12,364 nucleotides of DNA from Desulfobulbaceae bacterium (GCA_031256095.1 JAIRRG010000222.1:1-12364), one strand, 5' to 3'. Numbered from the stretch's first letter, positions 1 to 6,261 are shown. Program-made: numbers and translations. The notes: a model not told the origin generated them from the letters alone.

Positions 1-315
1 ACCCTCGCCATCTTTGACCACATTGAGGCCGATGATCATGCCGGGTTTGGCGACAATTGACGGTGGCAAGCTGTTACGATGAATGGTCTGGAGCAGCTCT
101 TTCTGCCGCGCCCCATAGCCTTCCTCGGGTGACACTCGCACCGTGCGGCTTTCACCGGCGGCCATACCGATCAGGGTGTTTTCCACCGTTGGCGGCAGCT
201 CGCTCTGGCCCAAAGAAATAGTTACACCGTCTGACACTTCGATGAACACCTCGCCGTTGTCAAGCGATCCGGTATAGGCGAGGACAATGGTGTCGTTTTT
301 CTCGATGGTGGTCAT
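1..315 (-). CDS. FKBP-type peptidyl-prolyl cis-trans isomerase, SlyD-like (3' end outside window)
   Basis: This is a cytoplasmic prolyl isomerase/chaperone of the FKBP family that speeds cis-trans isomerisation of peptidyl-proline bonds. Reading the minus strand from the ATG at 315, 105 residues are visible before the window ends. They begin MTTIEKNDTIVLAYTGSLDN and include the FKBP pattern Y-T-G-x-L-D-N-G-x-V-F near residue 14, a P-x-x-x-E-N-x-L-I-G-M-x-x-G-E block near residues 43-57, and P-E-E-G-Y-G-A-R near residues 64-71. In SlyD proteins the last block leads into the chaperone 'insert-in-flap' domain. No signal peptide is seen, so it should be cytoplasmic. CAGGGAA lies just upstream of the ATG as a plausible ribosome binding site. 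It follows the second oxidoreductase on the same strand after a 93-base gap with stem-loops, so co-transcription is possible but unproven. The C-terminus, where a metal-binding tail might lie, cannot be seen. Confidence 0.85.
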   Translation of the reverse strand, partial: MTTIEKNDTIVLAYTGSLDNGEVFIEVSDGVTISLGQSELPPTVENTLIGMAAGESRTVRVSPEEGYGARQKELLQTIHRNSLPPSIVAKPGMIIGLNVVKDGEG

Positions 316-349
316 AATGTTCCCTGTTGGTTGTTTCGTGTTTTTCGTG

Positions 350-406
350 GCCGACGCCTGATCGGCTTTTCAATGCCAGCACGCGACAAATTCCGCTGGC
401 ATTTTT
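350..406. repeat. Two stem-loops between oxidoreductase gene and FKBP gene
   Basis: Two inverted repeats fill most of the gap. The larger is a perfect 9-base pair, AATGCCAGC (372-380) with GCTGGCATT (395-403) around a 14-base loop. The smaller pairs GCCGA (350-354) with TCGGC (362-366). Each is followed by a T-run on the plus strand (404-406 and 367-370), so as intrinsic terminators they would suit plus-strand transcripts. The flanking genes are both on the minus strand, where the stems are followed by GAAAAG or CACG rather than a U-tract. They may be a weak terminator, an RNA-processing site or an antisense stop. The pairing is directly visible; the role is inferred. Confidence 0.45.
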
Positions 407-408
407 CG

Positions 409-1812
409 TTATTGCCGCAAAAAAATGTCGGCGTCGTTGGCGACGATGACGCCGTAGTTGATTGCCCCCAGCCAGCCGCTCATGATGATGCCAACCGAGC
501 CGACATGGAACAACCCATGGATTTCTTTGAAAATACGCCTCGATATATCGAGTCCCTCGAATTTGGTGCCAAAGGATGTTCCCTTCTGGTGCAGGGTGTA
601 GCGATTGAACGTTTTTGGCGTCGCCGCCTCCATCCAGCCGATTTTCTCGCTGACGCCGGGCAGATAGCGCTCCAAATCGGCCAGCGTTCTCGCAATCAGC
701 GCCTCTTTTTCACCGCGGTAGCGGGCCGCGTCCATGGCCGCCCAATCGTCGTAACGGCTGTTCATGGAGGCGACGATGGTGTAGCGGTTGCGCCCGGGCC
801 GGGTTTTGGGATAGTAGAGGGAAAAAGTTTTCGATTGGGTATGGAGATTGAGCAGCTCGGCGCTGTCGAAGCGTTCGGCCCGTGAGGTGAACAGCAGGTC
901 GCCAACATCTTCGATTTTTTCGCCGTCGCGGATGCCGAAATAGACCTGGCAACTGGAATTGTTGACCCGCACTTTTTCGGTTTCGGCGAGAAATTCTTGG
1001 GAAAATGCATCCGGCTCGGTCAATTTTTGCACGGTATTGGTAATGCCGCTATTCGAGATAACCGCCCTGGCGGCGATGAAGCGCTCGCCAACCTCGACGC
1101 CGCGGATACGGCCATGCTCGACGACAATACGGTCAACCCGCGCCATCTTGCAGACATCGGCGCCGTTTTTTTCCAGTTCGGCGATCATCAGGCCGATCAG
1201 CCGGTCGGAGCCGCCTCGAAAGGTGTAGACGCCTTTGTTCATGAAGTTGGCAAAGACGATACCGTAGGTGATGGCCGGATCGTCCAAAGTCGAGCCGTTG
1301 GCGTAGGTGATGGGCTCCATCAGCAGGCGATGGACATCGTCGCGCCCTGGAAAGAAAGTGGCGAACAGCTCGCGGGTGGTCATGGCCCGGTCGTCGTAAA
1401 AATTCATCGCCGCCACAGTATTGAAAAAATTGGTGATGGTCTGGCGGGCAATAGCGAATTTTTGCTCGAGAATACGGGAAAAATCCTCCTTGTCAAAGGT
1501 GGTCCGCAAAGAAAATTGTGGATTGTCGAAGACGATGCCCTTCAGCTGGACAATTGAGGCCATAATCTCTCGGTTCCAGTATTTTTTGCAGGTTTTGATC
1601 ATGCCATAGGGGAAACCATGCAAAGAAATATCGAAAATATGACCCTTGCGTTTGAACCAGGCGGCCAGGCCGCCAAATTTATGATGCTGTTCCAACAGCA
1701 GTATCTTATGGCCGCAACCGGCAAGGCGGTTGGCGGCAGTCAGGCCGCCGAGACCGGAACCAATAACGATTGCATCGTAGCTGGGTTTGGCGGTGTCGAG
1801 GGGAATAGGCAT
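409..1812 (-). CDS. FAD-dependent oxidoreductase, phytoene desaturase/carotenoid isomerase-like (second of a tandem pair)
   Basis: A 467-residue flavoprotein of the superfamily that includes CrtI phytoene desaturases, CrtISO and retinol saturase. Family members oxidise, isomerise or saturate conjugated polyene chains, usually at a membrane surface. The N-terminal dinucleotide-binding fold is clear: GSGLGG at residues 18-23, the acidic end of beta-2 at E41 (LLLEQH), then a FGGLA motif. The C-terminus carries the FAD-closing segment GSVGIIMSGWLGAINYG. It lacks a signal peptide and is slightly shorter than typical CrtI (about 490-510 residues). The ATG at 1812 is preferred over the longer upstream frame, because the extra 44 residues would overlap the preceding gene and lie before the Rossmann strand; GAGATCGAGACC precedes it. 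It starts 10 bases after the stop of the first oxidoreductase, so the two are almost certainly co-transcribed and probably translationally coupled. Substrate and redox direction cannot be assigned from sequence. Confidence 0.88.
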   Translation of the reverse strand: MPIPLDTAKPSYDAIVIGSGLGGLTAANRLAGCGHKILLLEQHHKFGGLAAWFKRKGHIFDISLHGFPYGMIKTCKKYWNREIMASIVQLKGIVFDNPQFSLRTTFDKEDFSRILEQKFAIARQTITNFFNTVAAMNFYDDRAMTTRELFATFFPGRDDVHRLLMEPITYANGSTLDDPAITYGIVFANFMNKGVYTFRGGSDRLIGLMIAELEKNGADVCKMARVDRIVVEHGRIRGVEVGERFIAARAVISNSGITNTVQKLTEPDAFSQEFLAETEKVRVNNSSCQVYFGIRDGEKIEDVGDLLFTSRAERFDSAELLNLHTQSKTFSLYYPKTRPGRNRYTIVASMNSRYDDWAAMDAARYRGEKEALIARTLADLERYLPGVSEKIGWMEAATPKTFNRYTLHQKGTSFGTKFEGLDISRRIFKEIHGLFHVGSVGIIMSGWLGAINYGVIVANDADIFLRQ

Positions 1813-1822
1813 GGTCTCGATC

Positions 1823-3211
1823 TCAAAGTTTTGGCAGGATATGCCGGTTGACCATGGACACGCCGGACAGCATCGAACCGATGATGCCCAAAAAGCCTTG
1901 GTCGGTGCCGGCGAGAAAGAGATTGGTAAAACCCAAATCGCCATCTTTTATTTTGTCGGGCGCGCCGTAGATGGCGCCGTGGCGTTTGCCGGTGAAATAG
2001 GCCACGGTCAGCGGCGTGAAACTGTCTTCATACACGGCGTTGGCGCAGGAAATACCTAAAACATCTCTGGCGATGGCGAGGGATTTTACGAAAACCGCCT
2101 GTTTTTCCGCCTGGTAGCGGTCTCGGTCGGTGGCGATTTGACGCCATTTTTCGTAATTGGCCAGATGGGTGGTGCGCAAGCAGGCGGTTGCCGTCTCTTC
2201 ACCATGACAGTCGAGAAAATTGGCCGGCAGGCAGAGGACGCCGCTGGTAAAATCAACGCTTTCATCGGGAACGGCGTAGCGAAATTTGGCGCTGGTATTG
2301 AAAAAAACTATTGATTTGTCGCCGGGCAGGCTGGATTTTGGCAGCGACACGATATTTTCGACAAAGCCCAAACGCGGTCGTTCCTCCGCTGTTTCTTTAC
2401 CCAAAAGGGCGAGGGTTTCGCTATGGCCGATGGTGGAAAGAAGAAAACGGCAATCAATTTCCTCGCCGTCTTCCAGCCGCACCGCCCGTGCCTGACCACC
2501 CTCATGAATGATCGCCGTCACTTTGGCGCGATAACGGATGGCGCCAGCCAATTCCTGATAACGTTTCAAAAGCGCGTCAAGAACATCCTTGATTGTTCCC
2601 GCCGGGCGGCACAATCCTTCGAAAAAAATGGCGCGGAACATAATGGCGAATTGACTCAGGTCCATATCGTTTTCGACGCTCGAACCGTAAAACGATAGCG
2701 GGCAGAGCAGCATGTCGGTAAGCAGTGGGTCTGGTAGGCGCTGCCGCAGAAAGGCTCGCGCTGAACGGAAATGTACTCCCGGCGTTGCCGCGAAGGGGTT
2801 GAAGTCGCGCAGCCATTGTGCCAATTGCTTAAAAGCGGCCAGCGATTGCGGGAAAACCTGAGCGACATTTTCGGTTAAGTAGGTAAAATTGTTGGTGAAA
2901 GCCAAAGTTTTGCCGCCTGAAAAACGAATCTCGCTGCCAGCCTGCGCCCTCAGCGCCAGCGCCCCCCGCGTCATGCCCAATTGGCGTAAGAGCAGATTCA
3001 AAGGCGCTTTCTTGTCATCTGGCGGCGCGAAATTGGTGATGGCGTGCAGACCGGTTTCGAATAGCCGTCCGCGCCGGTAATAATAGGAATTGAGGCCGCC
3101 GGACCGGACGTGCTGTTCGAGGATCAGGACATCCGGAAAATAACGGGCGCAGCGGATGGCGGCGGCGATGCCTGACAGGCCGCCACCGAGGACGAGCAGG
3201 GAAGGTCTCAA
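1823..3211 (-). CDS. FAD-dependent oxidoreductase, phytoene desaturase-like (first of a tandem pair)
   Basis: A flavin oxidoreductase of the CrtI/CrtISO superfamily, about 462 residues, with a classical N-terminal FAD-binding strand-turn-helix: LLVLGGGLSG at residues 5-14, the acidic residue E32 in LILEQH, then R-S-G-G-L. A downstream motif F-E-T-G-L-H-A matches the usual substrate-entry region. The C-terminus has the FAD-contact segment AGTDQGFLGIIGSMLSG. It is clearly paralogous to, but far diverged from, its downstream neighbour. Start choice is uncertain. A TTG at 3211 lies 4 bases after the ACP stop and just before the Rossmann strand; a GTG at 3253 would add 14 residues and overlap the ACP gene by 38 bases. 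Neither has a strong ribosome binding site, which suggests coupling to ACP translation. Its place directly behind an acyl carrier protein points to an acyl or polyene substrate, possibly carrier-bound; this is inference. Confidence 0.85.
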   Translation of the reverse strand: MRPSLLVLGGGLSGIAAAIRCARYFPDVLILEQHVRSGGLNSYYYRRGRLFETGLHAITNFAPPDDKKAPLNLLLRQLGMTRGALALRAQAGSEIRFSGGKTLAFTNNFTYLTENVAQVFPQSLAAFKQLAQWLRDFNPFAATPGVHFRSARAFLRQRLPDPLLTDMLLCPLSFYGSSVENDMDLSQFAIMFRAIFFEGLCRPAGTIKDVLDALLKRYQELAGAIRYRAKVTAIIHEGGQARAVRLEDGEEIDCRFLLSTIGHSETLALLGKETAEERPRLGFVENIVSLPKSSLPGDKSIVFFNTSAKFRYAVPDESVDFTSGVLCLPANFLDCHGEETATACLRTTHLANYEKWRQIATDRDRYQAEKQAVFVKSLAIARDVLGISCANAVYEDSFTPLTVAYFTGKRHGAIYGAPDKIKDGDLGFTNLFLAGTDQGFLGIIGSMLSGVSMVNRHILPKL

Positions 3212-3215
3212 CGGT

Positions 3216-3467
3216 TCAGGCGTTTTGCAGCAGGGGTTGCAGGTAATCAACACAACTGTTCAAGGTGGCAAGCCGTGGATAGTCGGCTTCGGGAATCTGG
3301 AGTTTATAGCGTTTGCGCAACTCCATGACAATATCCAGGAAATCCATGGAGTCGAGGTCAAGCTGGTCGCGTAAGGGCTTATCGGCATTGAGATCCGAGA
3401 AATCGGCCTCGTCGTCAATATCGGCAATAATATCGAGAATAACCTGTTTGATGTCGCTCGTGGTCAT
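3216..3467 (-). CDS. Acyl carrier protein
   Basis: A small acidic 83-residue acyl carrier protein. After activation by a phosphopantetheinyl transferase it would hold a growing or modified acyl chain as a thioester. The modification site is the serine of the D-S-M motif (S40) in LDLDSMDFLD, at the start of helix II, followed by the expected hydrophobic/acidic pattern (IVMELRKRY) and an I-P-E-A-D turn leading to helix III. Length is typical of a free-standing type II ACP. The ATG at 3467 is chosen because GGAGAAG sits just upstream; the open frame extends a further 35 codons to 3572, but that stretch is not ACP-like. It lies 161 bases behind the condensing enzyme. That gap contains only a weak GGCC/GGCC pairing followed by a T-rich run in the transcribed direction, perhaps a leaky attenuator. 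As its companion synthase is adjacent, it is more likely a dedicated carrier than the housekeeping AcpP. Confidence 0.9.
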   Translation of the reverse strand: MTTSDIKQVILDIIADIDDEADFSDLNADKPLRDQLDLDSMDFLDIVMELRKRYKLQIPEADYPRLATLNSCVDYLQPLLQNA

Positions 3468-3628
3468 GAACTTCTCCGGTGGTGCGAGTGAAAAGAAAAA
3501 GGGCCAGTTACGCCGCCGGGCCTGTAATCCTGAGAAAAAATATACGTCGTTTCTTGGCAAAGCCCCCAGCAAAGCCTTCTCTTATACCATAGCCATGGGT
3601 GTCATTTCCATTTTTTTCGTGCCGGCCT

Positions 3629-4879
3629 TCATTCTGCCGCGTATTTACGGACGATCAGCGTCGAATTGATGCCCATCATGCCAAAGGAATTGTTCAGGAT
3701 CGACGTCACCTCGACATTTCGCCGCGCCGTGTCGGCCACCAGGTTGTCAAGGGCGCATTCCGGGTCAATTTCCTCGATATTTATTGTCGGATGGATGATG
3801 CCGTCGGCGAAGGCGGGCAGATTACCAGCCAGTTCCAGGGTCCCGGCCGCGCCCATTGCATGCCCGATGATCGATTTGGTGTTATTGATGAAAGTGGCCG
3901 GGCAATTTGCAAAGATGGCGCGGATGGCCGTGCATTCGGCTATGTCACCCTGTTGGGTGCCAGTGGCGTGGGTGTTGACCAGACTGATTTGCCGCGGGGT
4001 GAGATCGGCGCGGGCCAGGGCCAGGCGCATACATTCAGCCTGGCGGGCGGGGTTGGGCAAGACGAAATCGGTAGCGTCGGAGTTGATGGCGTAACCGGTG
4101 ATTTCCCCGTAAATTTTGGCGCCGCGCTCAAGGGCGCGGGCCAAGGTTTCAACCACGAACATGCAGCCACCCTCCGAGATGACGATGCCATTACGGCCGG
4201 CATCAAAGGGACGGCTGGCTTTTCTTGGGTCTTCCGCTTCGGCCAGTGCATTCTGTGCCTTAAAACTGGCGAAAATGCCGAAGGAGCCAACCGCCTCCGA
4301 CAGGCCGCCAGCCAAGGCCATGTCCACTTCACCCAGACGCAGCATTTGCGCCGCCTGAATGAGCGAGGCGTTGCCAGCGGCGCAGGCGGCGCCTATCGAA
4401 TAATGCGGCCCAGTGACATGCAGGCTCATGGTGATTTCCCCGGCCGGGTTGTTCAGCACTGTCCGTGGGTTGTGGTGATGGGTCCAGTAGCGGGTGTCGT
4501 AGCTGTACTGACTGAGGGCGTAGACTTCGTTTTCCGTCTCGACGGTGCCGTGTTCGGTCAGACCAGTGTAGACGCCGACCCGGGCCGGGTCGTAAAAGTC
4601 GGTAAAGGGCGTCAGCCCGGCGTCGGCCAGGGCCTCATGAGCGCAGTAGACGCCGATGCAGCCGGCGCGCGTCCCTTTGCGGTTTTCCTTATTTTTCCGG
4701 TACCTTGTTTCCGGGAAATGGCAGACTCCGGCTGGGGCTGGGCCAAAATAACGCAGGTCCACCCTGGTGATTTCGCTGTGCCCGGCTATGAGTTTTTCGC
4801 GGAATTCGGCAAGATTGCTGGCGTTTGGCGCGACGAGGCCACAGCCGGTGATGACGATGCGGTTGAATGGGTTCAGCAT
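3629..4879 (-). CDS. Beta-ketoacyl-ACP synthase, FabF/KAS II-type condensing enzyme
   Basis: A 416-residue thiolase-fold condensing enzyme that would extend an acyl chain by decarboxylative Claisen condensation with malonyl-ACP. The full catalytic set is visible: nucleophile C166 in GAACAAG, H304 in NTHATGT, K335 and H340 in NNTKSIIGH. The N-terminus has the usual R-I-V-I-T-G-C-G-L-V-A-P strand. Length matches FabF (about 410-415). The gating loop near the C-terminus is unusual: where FabF reads N-S-F-G-F-G-G-T-N, this protein has N-S-F-G-M-M-G-I-N (residues 397-405), changing the residue that controls access to the acyl pocket. It is the first gene of a minus-strand cluster with an ACP and two FAD oxidoreductases, so it is more likely a specialised synthase than the housekeeping FabF. 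No good ribosome binding site is visible before the ATG at 4879. A KAS I or polyketide-type ketosynthase role cannot be excluded. Confidence 0.88.
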   Translation of the reverse strand: MLNPFNRIVITGCGLVAPNASNLAEFREKLIAGHSEITRVDLRYFGPAPAGVCHFPETRYRKNKENRKGTRAGCIGVYCAHEALADAGLTPFTDFYDPARVGVYTGLTEHGTVETENEVYALSQYSYDTRYWTHHHNPRTVLNNPAGEITMSLHVTGPHYSIGAACAAGNASLIQAAQMLRLGEVDMALAGGLSEAVGSFGIFASFKAQNALAEAEDPRKASRPFDAGRNGIVISEGGCMFVVETLARALERGAKIYGEITGYAINSDATDFVLPNPARQAECMRLALARADLTPRQISLVNTHATGTQQGDIAECTAIRAIFANCPATFINNTKSIIGHAMGAAGTLELAGNLPAFADGIIHPTINIEEIDPECALDNLVADTARRNVEVTSILNNSFGMMGINSTLIVRKYAAE

Positions 4880-4925
4880 GGCTAGAGACGAAAGATGTAT
4901 TATGAGTCAGGATTGCACGACGCGA

Positions 4926-4964
4926 AAACTTGATAAGTTTAGGGTATTCGCCGAAAAACCGCAA
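4926..4964 (-). promoter_or_regulatory. Candidate promoter and overlapping inverted repeat upstream of the condensing-enzyme cluster
   Basis: On the minus strand a sigma70-like pair can be read: TTGCGG (4964-4959), a 17-base spacer, then TAAACT (4941-4936), about 57 bases before the synthase start. A perfect inverted repeat, AAACTT-GAT-AAGTTT (4926-4940), overlaps this -10 box, as an operator would. An alternative pair, TTTTCG with CATAAT at 18-base spacing, lies closer to the gene. The box matches are only partial. Confidence 0.35.
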
Positions 4965-5035
4965 GTGCCGACGCTATCGCCTGCGTGGTAAAAACGACGG
5001 GAGGTTTCTCCAAAAAACGCATTTCAGAGATATTG

Positions 5036-5064
5036 TTGAGTCTTTGCCGCCAAAAGCGTATTCT
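5036..5064 (+). promoter_or_regulatory. Candidate sigma70-type promoter for the DUF3786-like gene
   Basis: TTGAGT (5036-5041) and TATTCT (5059-5064) are separated by exactly 17 bases and point toward the gene starting at 5136. Each box matches the consensus at four of six positions. The leader would be roughly 65 bases and contains AAACTTGAT (5086-5094), which repeats the left arm and centre of the inverted repeat at 4926-4940. Confidence 0.35.
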
Positions 5065-5135
5065 TTGTCCGGTTGCCAAAAAAGGAAACTTGATTTTTCT
5101 CGCCCTTCTTAGTTTTACCAGTATCAGTGCAAATA

Positions 5136-5732
5136 ATGACCGATAACTATCAGAAAATCGTTGAGAACAATCTTCAACGCCTCTATACCGCGACGCCGCC
5201 CGATCTGGCGGCACGGCTTTCGGCGCGCTGCGATGGCAATGTCTTGATTTTTGACGCCTTTGGCGAAGAGTGCCGTGTCGCACCCACCGGCATCCAACTC
5301 GGCGGCGGGCCAATTCCGTCGGTGATGGGCATCATTGTTTCTCTTTACGCCCTCACCGCCAGTCGACAAGCGCTCAGCATCGAACCGTGGCGGTCGTTCA
5401 AGGAAATTCCGAACAGTATGCCCTATTGGGGTGCTTTTACCAGCCACACGGAACAGGTGCTGGCGCCGCATGTGGCGGCGATCAGGGACAAAGCGGACGC
5501 CATTTGCCGGATTTTTGCCGGAGCCAAAATGGCGGGCGGTGATTTCGCTTTTGCTCTTCATCCGCTGCCGAAGATTGCCTTGTGCTACCTCTTTTATGAG
5601 GCGGGCGAGGAGTTCCCGGCCACGGTTAGTTGTCTCTTTTCCAACAATGCCAATTTGTTTTTGCCGGTGGATGGTCTGGCCGATCTCGGCGAATACACTT
5701 CAAAGAAGATTTTGGAGATTGTCAGAGGATGA
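5136..5732 (+). CDS. DUF3786-like protein of unknown function
   Basis: A 198-residue soluble protein whose pattern matches, as far as I can recall it, the DUF3786 family common in anaerobic Desulfobacterota, Firmicutes and archaea. Supporting motifs are LGGGPIPS (residues 55-62), EPWRSFKEIP (83-92), P-L-P-K-I-A-L-C-Y-L-F-Y-E near 143-155, and GEEFPA followed by CLFSNNAN-x-F-L-P (157-177). No signal peptide or membrane segment is present. Cysteines occur singly (C32, C46, C124, C150, C166) with no C-x2-C pair, so an iron-sulfur domain is not indicated. The ATG at 5136 is preferred to a GTG three codons upstream; neither has a recognisable ribosome binding site. It is transcribed away from the lipid cassette across a shared intergenic region and ends in a likely terminator, so it is probably monocistronic. 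The biochemical role of the family is not known to me. Confidence 0.65.
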   Translation: MTDNYQKIVENNLQRLYTATPPDLAARLSARCDGNVLIFDAFGEECRVAPTGIQLGGGPIPSVMGIIVSLYALTASRQALSIEPWRSFKEIPNSMPYWGAFTSHTEQVLAPHVAAIRDKADAICRIFAGAKMAGGDFAFALHPLPKIALCYLFYEAGEEFPATVSCLFSNNANLFLPVDGLADLGEYTSKKILEIVRG

Positions 5733-5763
5733 GTCAGTGGCCGGCCCCATGGCGAAAAGTTGG

Positions 5764-5810
5764 CCGCGTCATCAATGGCTTCGACTGCCAAGAAGCCCTG
5801 CGGTTTTTTT
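5764..5810 (+). terminator. Likely Rho-independent terminator after the DUF3786-like gene
   Basis: GGCTTC (5777-5782) pairs perfectly with GAAGCC (5792-5797) across a 9-base loop. An outer CCGC/GCGG pairing (5764-5767 with 5800-5803) brings the structure right up to a run of seven T residues (5804-5810). It lies about 30 bases past the stop codon at 5732. The outer pairing is asymmetric, so the exact fold is uncertain. Confidence 0.55.
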
Positions 5811-5866
5811 ATGAAAAAAACATGTGAAACATTCCGAAATCTTCCGGCAAACAAAACCTTTTCCTG

Positions 5867-5896
5867 TTGACGATTTCCCGGCCAGCCGGGTATTGC
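5867..5896 (+). promoter_or_regulatory. Weak candidate promoter with internal inverted repeat
   Basis: TTGACG (5867-5872) is a good -35 match. The best-spaced -10 at 18 bases is only TATTGC (5891-5896), and a better TATACG (5898-5903) is too far away. Between the boxes sits the inverted repeat CCCGG-CCAG-CCGGG (5877-5890), which could be an operator. If real it would drive the small frameshifted gene and perhaps the porin. Confidence 0.22.
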
Positions 5897-5937
5897 TTAT
5901 ACGATGAAGGTGAGCGCGGCCAGGCCGCCGGAGCGGC

Positions 5938-6232
5938 ATGAAAATCGTAAAAAGAGACAGGCAATGGATGGCTCAAACCGGCAGGCGCCGGGGTTTTTCC
6001 AGGCAGTGTTGCCGATCATTTGCTTAGGGATTGGGCGAGGCTGGAATCTGGCGTCCGTTCGGAAGCAAGCGGCGATTTTATATGGCATGCCCCCCTGTTC
6101 AATCAGTGGCTGGAAGAAATCCTCCTATATGATAAGTATATTTGCCCGTATGCCATGAACATGCGGCAAAAGCTGAAAACGGAAATCGAGGAGCGCGCGT
6201 GGCCTTGGCCGGAGGTCTTGGCCGGCGGGTAA
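5938..6232 (+). pseudogene. Small unrecognised gene interrupted by an apparent frameshift
   Basis: Two overlapping frames join into one sensible 97-residue protein if one T is removed from the GGGGTTTTT run (5990-5998). The first part starts at ATG 5938 behind GGAG (5930-5933) and begins MKIVKRDRQWMAQTGRRRGF; its own frame soon reaches a stop. The second frame is open from 5951 to the TAA at 6232. The joined protein runs through DHLLRDWARL, DFIWHAPLFNQWLEEILLYD and a basic/acidic helix ending in WPWPEVLAGG. It has coding-like composition, with many W, Y, E and L residues, and no signal peptide. It ends 17 bases before the earliest porin start, as in an operon. I do not recognise the family. 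It may be a decayed gene, a sequencing error in a homopolymer, or a TTG-initiated gene at 6020. Confidence 0.35.
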
Positions 6233-6261
6233 AACTGAAGAGAGAAGAGATGGAAGGGGAA

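Noticed and set aside
331..885. A 184-codon plus-strand open frame opposite the second oxidoreductase
   Set aside because: It runs antisense to the conserved C-terminal FAD segment, lacks a ribosome binding site and has no recognisable motif.
3468..3628. A terminator or separate promoter between condensing enzyme and ACP
   Set aside because: Only a 4-base GGCC pairing before a T-rich stretch is visible, and no correctly spaced promoter boxes were found; one transcript is the simpler reading.
3599..4885. A 428-codon open frame on the plus strand opposite the condensing enzyme
   Set aside because: It is antisense to a gene with all catalytic residues in place, and its translation shows no recognisable fold. 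Long antisense frames are common opposite GC-rich genes.
5729..5827. A 32-codon frame overlapping the DUF3786-like stop by ATGA
   Set aside because: AGAGG sits directly against the ATG with no spacer, and the frame runs through the likely terminator hairpin and T-run.
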